Shown here piece after piece: positions 1-8,874 of a stretch of DNA of 64,000 nt. Under the pieces are notes generated by a model, which saw only the letters and a list, made by a program, of their open reading frames with translations, was not told the DNA's origin and did no database searches. The DNA is from Dichotomicrobium sp964540795. Its GTDB lineage: Bacteria; Pseudomonadota; Alphaproteobacteria; Rhizobiales; Rhodomicrobiaceae. The position numbers and the translations under genes are program-made. Location: positions 65,618 through 129,617 of the forward strand of contig CAZINX010000007.1 of NCBI GenBank assembly GCA_964540795.1, in the 5' to 3' direction. Within the stretch, counting starts at the first letter, position 1. Each line of letters begins with the position of its first letter.

Positions 1-1
1 G

Positions 2-565
2 ATGGGGGTGTCGTTCCACCGCGAGGAGCCGGGCTTTTCCCACCAGATCGAAGCCCCCGACGTGCCCGCGCCCGAGACCCTGCCCTCCGAGGCCGAGCTG
101 CTGGAGGAGCTGCTGCCAAAGCTGCCCGAGCCGATCCAGCGCTACTGGCGGCGCGAACGCCCGGTGGAGATGCGCCCGGTCGATGTGCGCCAATACATTT
201 CGGCGGAGCCACGCGAGGCGAAGCGCAGCATCTGGGTGCGCTCAAACCTGAGCCTGCCGGACGATATCGGCCTGCACAAATGCGTGTTGGCTTACGCCTC
301 GGACTTCTTCCTGCTCGACACGTCGCTGGCGCCGCATGGGCGCAACCTGTTCGACCCGCGCATGATGATGGCGAGTCTGGATCACGCGCTGTGGTTCCAT
401 CGCCCGTTCCGCGCCGATGAATGGCTGCTCTACGTCATGGACAGCCCGTCAGCTTCCGGCGCGCGCGGCTTCTGCCGCGGTTCGATCTTCCGGCGCGACG
501 GCACCCTCATCGCATCGGTTGCCCAGGAAGGCCTCATCCGCGAGCGCGACCCTGCCCGCTGTTAA
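2..565 (+). CDS. tesB: Acyl-CoA thioesterase II, C-terminal part (cut by window edge)
   Basis: Hydrolyses acyl-CoA to free fatty acid and CoA in the cytoplasm. The visible 187 residues are the second hot-dog half of a TesB protein, which is normally about 290 residues. The family's catalytic triad can be recognised: Asp in SLDHALWFHR, Ser in SASGARG (Thr or Ser in the family) and Gln in VAQEGLIR near the end. The frame is open to the first base, so the ATG at position 2 is probably internal and the true start lies outside the window. An 11-bp inverted repeat follows the stop. The family assignment is firm; the physiological substrate is unknown. Confidence 0.9.
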   Translation: MGVSFHREEPGFSHQIEAPDVPAPETLPSEAELLEELLPKLPEPIQRYWRRERPVEMRPVDVRQYISAEPREAKRSIWVRSNLSLPDDIGLHKCVLAYASDFFLLDTSLAPHGRNLFDPRMMMASLDHALWFHRPFRADEWLLYVMDSPSASGARGFCRGSIFRRDGTLIASVAQEGLIRERDPARC

Positions 566-603
566 TCCTGCCTTCAGCTTTCTGCCTACACTTTAAGCAA
601 ACT

Positions 604-636
604 ACCTGTTTTGCCCATTTTATGAGCAAAACAGGT
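604..636. promoter_or_regulatory. 11-bp perfect inverted repeat between tesB and glnK
   Basis: The arms acctgttttgc (604-614) and gcaaaacaggt (626-636) are perfect complements around an 11-base AT-rich loop. There is no T-tract on either side, so it is a poor intrinsic terminator. It sits about 60-90 bases upstream of the sigma-54 promoter of glnK, where an activator site would be expected, but it does not match the usual NtrC consensus. It could be an operator or a weak tesB transcript end. Confidence 0.45.
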
Positions 637-692
637 GCCTCATCCGCGCGCATCGCAGCCGGGCGTTGCCTTGTGAAGCGCCAGCGGCGTTT

Positions 693-707
693 TGGCACGC
701 CTTTTGA
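693..707 (+). promoter_or_regulatory. Sigma-54 (-24/-12) promoter of glnK-amtB
   Basis: TGGCACG-CCTT-TTGA matches the RpoN consensus TGGCACG-N4-TTGC with only the final base changed. The GG of the -24 element and the second dinucleotide are separated by exactly 10 bases, as required. Transcription should start about 12 bases downstream, leaving a leader of roughly 95 bases before glnK. A sigma-54/NtrC-controlled glnK-amtB operon is the norm in proteobacteria. Confidence 0.8.
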
Positions 708-813
708 ATCCTCCGTCACGTGCCGTCGGGGCAAGCGCGGCAAATGCGCTTGAGGGGCGGCCCCTTGCCACGACAAGAGCGGCAACAAAGAGAGCGATCG
801 AAGGAGATCACGC

Positions 814-1152
814 ATGAAACTGGTCACGGCTGTGATCAAGCCTTTCAAGCTCGATGAGGTGCGCCAGGCGCTCACCTCATTGGGCGTGGAAGGCTTGACT
901 GCCACGGAAGTCAAGGGATACGGGCGCCAGATGGGGCACACCGAAATTTACCGTGGCGCCGAATACGAGGTCACTTTCCTCCCGAAGATCAAGATCGAGG
1001 TCGCGGTCGATGACGAAATGGCGTCAAAGGTCGTGGAAGCGATCCAGAGCGCGTCCAAGACCGGCCAGATCGGCGACGGAAAGATCTTCGTGATGCCGGT
1101 GGAGCAGTCCGTGCGTATTCGCACGGGCGAGACCGGCGCGGAAGCCCTGTAA
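814..1152 (+). CDS. glnK: Nitrogen regulatory protein P-II (GlnK)
   Basis: Trimeric P-II signal protein that senses ATP/ADP and 2-oxoglutarate and blocks the AmtB channel when nitrogen is sufficient. At 112 residues it has the usual length. The T-loop is intact, with the uridylylated tyrosine in YRGAEY (about residue 51) after KGYGRQ; the B-loop TGQIGDGKIF and the C-terminal RIRTGE signature are present. The start has an AAGGAG ribosome site. It is co-transcribed with amtB 16 bases downstream, which marks it as GlnK rather than the glnA-linked GlnB. A sigma-54 promoter lies upstream. Confidence 0.95.
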   Translation: MKLVTAVIKPFKLDEVRQALTSLGVEGLTATEVKGYGRQMGHTEIYRGAEYEVTFLPKIKIEVAVDDEMASKVVEAIQSASKTGQIGDGKIFVMPVEQSVRIRTGETGAEAL

Positions 1153-1168
1153 GAGTTGAGGTGCAACG

Positions 1169-2509
<1,341 letters not shown>

Positions 2510-2629
2510 TCCATTCGCGCCGGGGGACGCCGGGCGGACGCCTTGGCGCTCCCCGGTTCGCCCCGTGGGCAGGCGAGGCACGCTTCTCCCGATCCTGCCG
2601 ACATGCTCATCCTGCCCACGCTCCTGACT

Positions 2630-2659
2630 GCCCGGGACTTCGCGTCCCGGGCTTTTTTT
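2630..2659 (+). terminator. Intrinsic terminator after amtB
   Basis: A perfect 8-bp GC-rich stem, gcccggga (2630-2637) with tcccgggc (2645-2652), encloses a 7-base loop and is followed by seven T residues. It lies 120 bases after the amtB stop and ends the glnK-amtB transcript. Confidence 0.9.
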
Positions 2660-2680
2660 GCTGGTTCAGGCGTGCGGCGG

Positions 2681-2695
2681 TTAAGCCTCTGTTTA
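2681..2695 (+). promoter_or_regulatory. Near-consensus CtrA box upstream of the FlbD-like gene
   Basis: TTAA-gcctctg-TTTA matches the CtrA full-site consensus TTAA-N7-TTAA with one mismatch and the exact 7-base spacing. It lies about 100 bases upstream of the chosen start of the FlbD-like regulator. CtrA control of flagellar regulators is established in alphaproteobacteria, and ctrA is only 3.6 kb away. Binding here is inferred. Confidence 0.5.
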
Positions 2696-2798
2696 GCCTG
2701 ACCGCGCATCCTTGCACCATCACGGCAGCGATTCGCGGGGTTGCGGCGCGCGGCGCAAGTCAGCGCGACACCGACCCTGCTGTTTCCAGGGGGCAGGG

Positions 2799-3674
2799 AT
2801 GCAGTCGGGCACATTCATCTATCGCAGTGCGGCGATGGCCGAGCTGGCCGGGCAGGCGGGAAAGGCGGCGCGCGGCGCGGCCAACATCCTCATCGAGGGC
2901 GCGCCCGGCGTCGGCAAGGCGGCGCTGGCGCGCTTTATGCATGAGACAGCGGAGAACGCGGGTGAAGTGATATCCGTGTACTGCGCCGCCGGCGACGACC
3001 CGGCGCAGGCCCTTGCGGCACATGCTGAAGCCGGCGCGACGCTGCTGCTGCACGATGTCGGCGAACTGAGCCCCTCTGCCCAGGCCGAACTGGCCATGGC
3101 CCTGCGCAGCGAAACGCGCGCCTGGATCATCGCGGCAAGCGCGCGCAACCTGTCTGAGGCGGTTGAGGGCGGCAAATTCCGCGCGGACCTCTACTACAGG
3201 CTGGCGGTGGTCACGCTGCAAGTCCCCCGGCTCGTTGAGCGGCCGGAGGACATCCCCGCGCTCGCGGCGCACTTTGCCGAGAGATTTGCCGCGGCGCACG
3301 GGATCACGCCGCGCCCCATTGCGCCCGATGCGCGGGACAAACTGGCGCGCCACGCCTGGCCCGGCAATGTTCGCGAACTGGAGAATGTCATCCACCGGGC
3401 CGTGCTGTTCGCAGAGAGCGATGCCATTCGCGCCGAAGATCTGAACCTTTCGGGCGCGCCTGGAAGCGATGCCGACCCGCTGTCCGCGGCTCTGGTCGGG
3501 CGCACGGTCGCCGATGTCGAGCGGGACCTGATCCTGCAGACGCTGCGCCACTGCGCCGGAAACCGTACACAGGCCGCTGAAATCCTGGGCATTTCCGTGC
3601 GGACGCTGCGCAACAAGATTCGGCAGTATAACGAGGAAGGGGCCGAGGTGCCGGCGTTCTCCCGCGCGGCGTGA
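2799..3674 (+). CDS. flbD: FlbD-like sigma-54-type AAA+ regulator lacking the GAFTGA loop
   Basis: Probable transcription regulator of flagellar genes. From the ATG at 2799, preceded by a purine-rich GGGGGCAGGG, it is 291 residues with no receiver domain. Walker A is GAPGVGK (34-40), the Walker B region reads LLLHD instead of LDE (82-86), the arginine-finger segment FRADLYYRL is at 127-135, and the sensor II motif WPGNVREL at 187-194. A Fis-type helix-turn-helix lies near 255-278, preceded by LVGRTVADVERDLI, which is closely FlbD-like. The roughly 30 residues that normally carry the sigma-54-contacting GAFTGA motif are absent, so classical sigma-54 activation is doubtful. A longer in-frame ATG at 2712 lacks support. 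Confidence 0.75.
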   Translation: MQSGTFIYRSAAMAELAGQAGKAARGAANILIEGAPGVGKAALARFMHETAENAGEVISVYCAAGDDPAQALAAHAEAGATLLLHDVGELSPSAQAELAMALRSETRAWIIAASARNLSEAVEGGKFRADLYYRLAVVTLQVPRLVERPEDIPALAAHFAERFAAAHGITPRPIAPDARDKLARHAWPGNVRELENVIHRAVLFAESDAIRAEDLNLSGAPGSDADPLSAALVGRTVADVERDLILQTLRHCAGNRTQAAEILGISVRTLRNKIRQYNEEGAEVPAFSRAA

Positions 3675-3680
3675 AGGCAG

Positions 3681-4319
3681 CTATTCGATCGCGCCGCGCG
3701 CGCGCAGCTCGGCCTGGTGCATATCGATTTCCTCATCCTCGGTCTGCTCTGCGCCGTCCTCAAGCGGCGGGAGCTGCAACTCGTCCTCGCCCGCTTCGGC
3801 CCGCTGCAGACGTGGGTCCCACGGGCTCTCGCCGGCCAGTTGGTCTTCAGATATCCGGCACTGCGATGGCTCCAGCAGCCAGAGTTCCACGCTGCTCTCC
3901 AGGTCCTCGGCAAGGCTCTCGGGCAGGTCGAGATTCCGGGTCGCCACGACCGTGTTGTCGTTGTGCGGGTAGAACTGAACCTGGAACACCTCCTCACGCT
4001 CAGGCTCCAGCCGGAAAACGCGGATCAGAGAGGGCCCGCCGACCTCCTCGACCGTCGGCATGGTGAAGGTGTAATCATCCCGCAGCGGCCCGGTCCCCGC
4101 GAACCAGCAGTCGCCGATCTGGCTGGCGAACTGCGTTCGGACCTCCTGAGGCGCGCCGAAAACCAGCCTTTGCGCCTCCGAAGCTTCATGAACCGGCATT
4201 CTGTCGGAGTTGGTGGCGCAGCCCTGAGCGAAGAGCGCGGCACACAAGACCAAGCTGACGTTTAACGCGCGCAAAACGCCATACCCCCATACCTGAAACG
4301 AAACTCTCCCCCGGCGCAT
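3681..4319 (-). CDS. Lipoprotein of unknown function, CW-motif paralog 1
   Basis: Envelope lipoprotein of about 212 residues. The N-terminal signal ends in a lipobox, LFAQGC. The mature part carries DCWF, then a run from FQVQFYP to VELWLLEPSQC, and ends in an acidic tail rich in Glu and Asp. That core aligns without gaps to the gene directly upstream (12 of 43 identical, both cysteines, the Trp and LA conserved), so the two are tandem paralogs. Each mature protein has just two cysteines besides the lipidated one, suggesting a disulfide. The start is uncertain: no good ribosome site was seen, and a TTG nearer the signal peptide is possible. No known family was recognised. Confidence 0.65.
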   Translation of the reverse strand: MRRGRVSFQVWGYGVLRALNVSLVLCAALFAQGCATNSDRMPVHEASEAQRLVFGAPQEVRTQFASQIGDCWFAGTGPLRDDYTFTMPTVEEVGGPSLIRVFRLEPEREEVFQVQFYPHNDNTVVATRNLDLPESLAEDLESSVELWLLEPSQCRISEDQLAGESPWDPRLQRAEAGEDELQLPPLEDGAEQTEDEEIDMHQAELRARGAIE

Positions 4320-4410
4320 GCGACAGTACGGCAGATGATGTCCGAATTGTGAGGCAGGGCGCAGTCCTGAACGGGAAACGTTACGACGATCAGTGGGTGT
4401 GGCGCAGGCG

Positions 4411-5028
4411 CTACGCGCTGCCGCGACCCGGCCCATCGCAGCCTGTGCCGCCGCGCGCCCAGCGGGCCACGTCTGCCCGGAGGGTGTTCGCCAGTTCCTC
4501 ATCGACGCGCCGGTTGGTGCTGCGGACCAGCGAGCCGCTGCCCTCGGGCGTGATCTTCACCTCGAAGGCGTGCGGGCCGTATTTGCGCCCCGGCACTTCC
4601 TTGAAGACGTCGATCTCGGCGTCGCCGGCCTCGCCGGGTTTCGCCTCGGCGCGGAAGCCGTGGCCGGGCAGGCGCGGATCGTTCGGCCCCAGCCAGCAGC
4701 GGCGAATTTGCCGGGCAAGCCGCACATAGACATTGATGGGCTGATCGTTGGCCGTGACAGATTGGGGCGCGACAGCCTCGGCGGTCAGGTCGATGTCCGG
4801 CAGCGCGGCGAGGAGGCCGCCATCTTCTTGCGGCGCGGCTTTCGGCTTGCGGCGCGCGGGCAGCGGCGGGTAGCCGGTTTGCGCCCCGGACTGAACGACC
4901 TGCGACTCCGGCAGCGCCCCGGTGGTGGTTCCCTCAAGCAGGGCGCTCGTCTGGGCGCATCCCGCAAGAAAAACGGCGCCAAGCGCCACTGCCGCCCATC
5001 GCCAGAATGGTGTCGCCTGCGCCGGCAT
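4411..5028 (-). CDS. Lipoprotein of unknown function, CW-motif paralog 2
   Basis: Envelope lipoprotein of about 205 residues, first of two tandem paralogs on the minus strand with a 91-base gap to the second. The ATG at 5028 places a clear signal peptide and lipobox (VFLAGC) at the N terminus and has GGGACGGGG upstream; a GTG at 5058 is the alternative. After a low-complexity linker rich in Pro, Lys and Ala, the domain runs from QIRRCWLGP to VARWARGGTGC, matching the neighbour's CW...W...C layout. Such a domain could bind a ligand or a partner outer-membrane protein, but nothing in the sequence fixes a function. Confidence 0.65.
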   Translation of the reverse strand: MPAQATPFWRWAAVALGAVFLAGCAQTSALLEGTTTGALPESQVVQSGAQTGYPPLPARRKPKAAPQEDGGLLAALPDIDLTAEAVAPQSVTANDQPINVYVRLARQIRRCWLGPNDPRLPGHGFRAEAKPGEAGDAEIDVFKEVPGRKYGPHAFEVKITPEGSGSLVRSTNRRVDEELANTLRADVARWARGGTGCDGPGRGSA

Positions 5029-5316
5029 CGCGCCCCGTCCCAAGACTTCCGTAACCACCCAAGCAATGGGTCAGGGCCGGCGCGCTGTCAACGCGGGGCG
5101 CGTGCGGACATGCAGTTTTACACCGGATGATGCGGATTGATCGCGGAAATGGCGTGGCCCCGTGACACAGACACTAGATTGCGAGCACGCTGCAAGCGCG
5201 GATCGCGTGTCTGTACCGGAAACCGCACGAGAAACAATGGCTTGCTCGTGCATCTTTGACGCATTCATTCGCTCTGGGACTCGCTGCTCGCCGAAGCGAA
5301 TGAATGCGTCGAGGCG

Positions 5317-5709
5317 CTACTCGCGTTCCAGCGCCATGTTGCCCGGATAACGGTCGCCGCCGCCCCGGCGCGCCCGCGGTGCATCGCGGGTCGCAAACAT
5401 TTCCGCCGTCTGCAGCTCGGCGCGCGCCTGCTCCAGCCCGGCGCGCTCCTCCTCCAGCTTGGCGTTCAGGTCGCGGATCGATTCCAGCAAGTTGTCGCGC
5501 CTTTGACGCGCGGCTCTGGCGTAGATCGGATAGGCGAAATGCTTGGGATCGGAGATGCCCGATCGCTGCTCTTCATAGCGCAGCTGCCGCTCCAACTCGT
5601 CGGCAACGCGGGTGAAGTCCTCGATCATGGCCTCGATATCGGCGACCTTTTGCTGGCGCTCTTCGACTTCGAACCGGCGCGAGCGGAAATTGCGCTGACG
5701 TGACGGCAT
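5317..5709 (-). CDS. fliJ: Flagellar export protein FliJ-like coiled coil
   Basis: Predicted flagellar type III export chaperone/escort that works with the ATPase FliI. The 130-residue protein is almost entirely helical and charged, with heptad-like Leu, Ala, Ile and Arg/Glu patterns from residue 12 to 105, as in FliJ. It begins with a basic stretch and has a basic, Gly-rich tail. Its place beside ctrA, divergently transcribed, matches Hyphomicrobiales genomes in which fliJ neighbours ctrA. FliI is not in the window. FliJ sequences diverge strongly, so the call rests on length, composition and context. A near-consensus CtrA box lies 100 bases upstream. Confidence 0.7.
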   Translation of the reverse strand: MPSRQRNFRSRRFEVEERQQKVADIEAMIEDFTRVADELERQLRYEEQRSGISDPKHFAYPIYARAARQRRDNLLESIRDLNAKLEEERAGLEQARAELQTAEMFATRDAPRARRGGGDRYPGNMALERE

Positions 5710-6357
5710 TTTGGTCCTCGTCCTGACTGGCGATACGCGGTGAGGCGTCAGTCCGTTGCGGCATCCGCACGGGCCGCGGTCTTCGCGAAAGAGCCTAGGC
5801 TGCGCGAATTAATCGCCGGTAAATCAAGCCGCGTGACTCAGACGACACAGTTTCGCCATCAAATCCGCTGGGAGCGCGATGCAACCTAGGGCTGATGGGG
5901 CGAATCGGCTAATGACAAGGGTGAAGCGCGGTTGTTCACACCCGAGTGTTTCGTTCTCAAAAGATTGCTTGCGTCGCGGCGCCGTCGTCTTGTCGGCCGA
6001 CAGGCCACCTGCGCGCGTCCATCGTTTGCTCGCGGCGGCGCGCGTGGCAATCTCTGGTTGCATGACGAAGGCGGACGTCGCCGCCTCGAATTCGGTTGCG
6101 CGTGGGTATCGGACCGGCTGGCGAGAGCCGGTGAGAAGCATGTTGGGCACGGCCCGTCGCGCTCCCGTCAACATGCTTCAGGACCGCGTATGTCAAGGGT
6201 TTGCGATTTCGCCTGAGTCAGGAATTCGCCCGGGCGAAGTGAGGTTTTGTTAACTTCGGGGGCTTATGGTCGCTGCGAAGAGCTTAACCGATCGTGACTA
6301 AATTGCAACGCACTGCTAACACAACCGGCACGCGCATCGCGATAAAGAGGAATTGGG
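5710..6357. other. fliJ-ctrA divergent intergenic region (648 bp)
   Basis: No convincing gene lies in this long spacer. It must hold the promoters of fliJ (leftward) and ctrA (rightward). Signals seen are a near-consensus CtrA box at 5809-5823 and GANTC sites at 5835-5839 and 6215-6219, the latter about 140 bases before ctrA. TTAAC half-sites occur at 6250 and 6284 within the last 110 bases. The base composition falls to lower GC toward ctrA. Short open frames here have no ribosome site or recognisable product. Confidence 0.6.
5809..5823 (-). promoter_or_regulatory. Near-consensus CtrA box upstream of fliJ
   Basis: Read toward fliJ the site is TTTA-N7-TTAA; on the plus strand it is TTAA-tcgccgg-TAAA. 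One base differs from the CtrA consensus and the 7-base spacing is exact. It lies 100 bases upstream of the fliJ start, the same distance as the similar box at the FlbD-like gene. It could also act on ctrA, whose autoregulation is well established. Confidence 0.5.
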
Positions 6358-7053
6358 ATGAGAGTTCTGCTGATCGAAGACGACAAGGCTCTGGCGCAAA
6401 CGATCGAGCTAATGCTCATCTCCGAAGGATTGAGCTCCGATACGGTAGATACTGGTGAAGAAGGCCTCGATTACGTTAAGATATATGACTACGATATTAT
6501 CCTGCTCGATCTCGGTTTACCGGACATGAGCGGCTATGACGTGTTGCGCAAGCTGAGAAACAACAAGAACAAGACCCCGATTCTCATTCTTTCCGGCATG
6601 GACGGCATTGAAGACAAAGTGAAGGGCCTGGGCTTCGGCGCGGACGACTACATGACCAAGCCCTTTCACAAGGACGAACTGATTGCGCGTATTAACGCCG
6701 TGGTCCGCCGTTCGAAAGGCCATGCCGAGTCCGTCATCAAGACCGGCGAACTGACCGTCAATCTGGAGACCAAGACGGTCGAGGTCAACGGCAAGCGCGT
6801 GCCGCTGACCGGGAAGGAATACCAGATGCTGGAGCTTCTGAGCCTTCGCAAGGGCACGACGCTGACCAAGGAGATGTTTCTCAACCACCTCTATGGCGGC
6901 ATCGATGAGCCGGAGGTGAAGATCATCGACGTGTTCACCTGCAAGCTTCGCAAGAAGCTCGCGGCGGCGACCGGCGGCAAACACTACATCGAGACGGTGT
7001 GGGGTCGCGGCTACGTGCTGCGCGACCCGAGCGACGAGAGCGCCGTCGCCTGA
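6358..7053 (+). CDS. ctrA: Cell-cycle response regulator CtrA
   Basis: Master OmpR-family response regulator of the alphaproteobacterial cell cycle. It binds TTAA-N7-TTAA sites, and in Caulobacter it represses replication initiation. The 231-residue protein is close to Caulobacter CtrA from end to end: acidic pocket EDD near residues 7-9, phosphoacceptor Asp51 in LLDLGLPDMSG, the family-specific DDYMTKPFHKDELIARI, and a near-invariant winged helix (LTGKEYQMLELLSLRKGTTL and VWGRGYVLRDP). The C terminus ends in Ala-Val-Ala, similar to the Ala-Ala end needed for ClpXP turnover. An AAAGAGGAA site precedes the ATG. Confidence 0.98.
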   Translation: MRVLLIEDDKALAQTIELMLISEGLSSDTVDTGEEGLDYVKIYDYDIILLDLGLPDMSGYDVLRKLRNNKNKTPILILSGMDGIEDKVKGLGFGADDYMTKPFHKDELIARINAVVRRSKGHAESVIKTGELTVNLETKTVEVNGKRVPLTGKEYQMLELLSLRKGTTLTKEMFLNHLYGGIDEPEVKIIDVFTCKLRKKLAAATGGKHYIETVWGRGYVLRDPSDESAVA

Positions 7054-7387
7054 GGCGCTCGCGGCGCGCTTCATACGAAACGCGGTCGGCGCACCGATGG
7101 CGACCGGTCGTCAGTCATATGCGAAATACTGAAGCTTCCCAAGCTCGTCATCCAGGCTGAGCGCAAAGCGCGGCATCCTGCCTTGAAAACGGCAGCCCAC
7201 CCGCGCACTTTGCTGCCTCCGATACGCTCCATTCTTTCCGCCAAAAACCGAATGTAGCCCCGGCACACCGCACAACGGGATTGCAATTCCGCGGCGGCAT
7301 GTCTTTTTTGCGCCGCTTGATCTCCTAACTTTTCAAGAGCAAAGACGCACTGGCGCACGCGCCCCCTGCTATGAAGGAAAGCGCAAG
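7054..7387. other. Spacer between ctrA and the DedA gene (334 bp)
   Basis: I see no gene, clear terminator or named regulatory motif in this stretch. An open frame on the minus strand has no ribosome site and a composition typical of a chance frame in GC-rich DNA. The last 20 bases carry the AAGGAAA ribosome site of the DedA gene. Confidence 0.5.
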
Positions 7388-8008
7388 TTGATCGCTGCCG
7401 ATCTCAGCTCGATAGAACCGTTCCTGTATCAATACGGGGCCTTCACGGTGTTCGCCAGCGTGCTGTTGGAAAAGATCGGCGGTCCGACGCCGGCCGAGAC
7501 GCTTCTCGTCATCGCCGCGTTGCTCGCGACTTCGCAATCGTTCTGGGTCTGGCATGTTATTCTCGCGGGCTGGATTGGCGGCGTGATCGGCGGCGTGATC
7601 GCCTATATCGTCGGGCGCTATGGGGGGCTGCCCGCGCTCAAGCGCTACGGCCATCGCCTGCGCATGACGCCCGAACGCATCGAAAAAACGCAGAGGCGGC
7701 TGCGCGGCAACGGCATAAAGCTGGTGTTCGTTGCGCAGTTCTTTCCCTTCCTGCGCCAGCTAAAAGGCGTCGCCGCGGGTGCGGCCCACATGTCATGGCC
7801 GGCCTATCTGTTTGCGAATGTGCTCGGCAGCGGGCTGTGGGCGCTGGTGTGGGCCGGCGGAGCCTATGTGCTCGGGCAGCGGATCACGGGGCTGCAAGCC
7901 CTTGTTAACGAACATGCGCTGATTATCCTTGCGGTGCCGTTTGCGCTCGCGCTGGCCGTCGCCGCCGGCGTGTACTGGCGCAGCCGCCGCGGCGCAAGCG
8001 CGTCCTGA
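7388..8008 (+). CDS. DedA/VTT-domain membrane protein
   Basis: Inner-membrane protein of the DedA family; members act in undecaprenyl-phosphate or phospholipid recycling and proton-dependent homeostasis. The 206 residues hold the VTT domain: EKIGGPTPAETLLVIAALLA with the buried re-entrant loop, GVIGGVIAYIVGRYGG, and QFFPFLRQLKGVAAGAAHMSW containing the conserved arginine. About five hydrophobic helices are visible. The start is TTG, chosen because AAGGAAA lies eight bases upstream and the nearby ATG at 7371 runs into a stop. It is a monocistronic-looking gene ahead of the metal-transport group. Confidence 0.88.
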   Translation: MIAADLSSIEPFLYQYGAFTVFASVLLEKIGGPTPAETLLVIAALLATSQSFWVWHVILAGWIGGVIGGVIAYIVGRYGGLPALKRYGHRLRMTPERIEKTQRRLRGNGIKLVFVAQFFPFLRQLKGVAAGAAHMSWPAYLFANVLGSGLWALVWAGGAYVLGQRITGLQALVNEHALIILAVPFALALAVAAGVYWRSRRGASAS

Positions 8009-8061
8009 CCGCCGACCCAATATCGACAAAAAACCGCGTCAGATGTATCGCCAAGCAAGGA

Positions 8062-8733
8062 ATGGAACACATGACGACCTGGCGATATCTGACATCTGGC
8101 GCGGTTCTGGCTGTGCTGCTGGCGGCAGCGCCGGCGCAGGCCCATCCGCATGTGTGGGTGACGGTCGAGACGAGGGTGCTGTTCAACGAGGCCGGCGCAA
8201 TTACCGGCTTCCGGCACAAATGGGTCTTCGACGAGTATTACACCGCCTTTGCGCTGCAGGGCATGGACGCCAACGGCGACGGTGAATACAGCGCCGCCGA
8301 ACTGGAGCCGCTGGCGCGCACCAATATCGAGAGCCTCGGCGATTTTGACTATTTCACCTTCGCGGAGTTGGGCGATGAGAAGCTGCCGCGCACCGACCCG
8401 GTGGACTACGAGCTGGTCTATGACGGCGCGCTGCTCACGCTTCACTTCACGCTGCCGTTGGCCGAGCCGGTCCCGGCGGAACAGGCTGGCCAGTTCAGCT
8501 TCTCGGTCTATGATCCGAGCTTTTTCGTGTCTTTCAGCCTCGCCGAGGAGCGCCCGGTGAAACTGGCGGGCAACGTCCCCGCGGGCTGCACTACCGACAT
8601 CGCAGATGCGCCCGCCGCCTCCACCACAACGCAGACACTGGGCGAGGCCTTCTTCGACACGCTCGACCCGGCGCAGGACTGGGGCGCGCAGTTCGCGCAG
8701 GACGTCGCGCTGCGCTGCAAGCCTGCGTCATAG
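8062..8733 (+). CDS. DUF1007 periplasmic protein, metal transport-associated
   Basis: Secreted DUF1007 protein of 223 residues. Its signal peptide ends at AQA and is followed at once by HPHVWV, the family's His-rich N terminus, which is likely to bind metal. An EF-hand-like DANGDGEYSAAEL lies near residue 70, as usual in the family. Two cysteines (in GCTTD and LRCKP) may pair near the C terminus. DUF1007 genes are regularly found next to NicO-type nickel/cobalt transporters, and one lies two genes downstream, so a role as the periplasmic partner of that transporter is a reasonable inference. Specificity cannot be read. Confidence 0.82.
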   Translation: MEHMTTWRYLTSGAVLAVLLAAAPAQAHPHVWVTVETRVLFNEAGAITGFRHKWVFDEYYTAFALQGMDANGDGEYSAAELEPLARTNIESLGDFDYFTFAELGDEKLPRTDPVDYELVYDGALLTLHFTLPLAEPVPAEQAGQFSFSVYDPSFFVSFSLAEERPVKLAGNVPAGCTTDIADAPAASTTTQTLGEAFFDTLDPAQDWGAQFAQDVALRCKPAS

Positions 8734-8874
8734 CGCGGACGTCCAACCCGTTTTGCGGCAATGCGGCAGCCATGCCGAGAAAGTCAGGAACAGCTAATCG
8801 CTTCCCGTCGTTCTGGCCTCAGGTGGGCGGACTTGAAGAGCGCGCCACCTGACAAACCCATAACGGAGGAAAGA

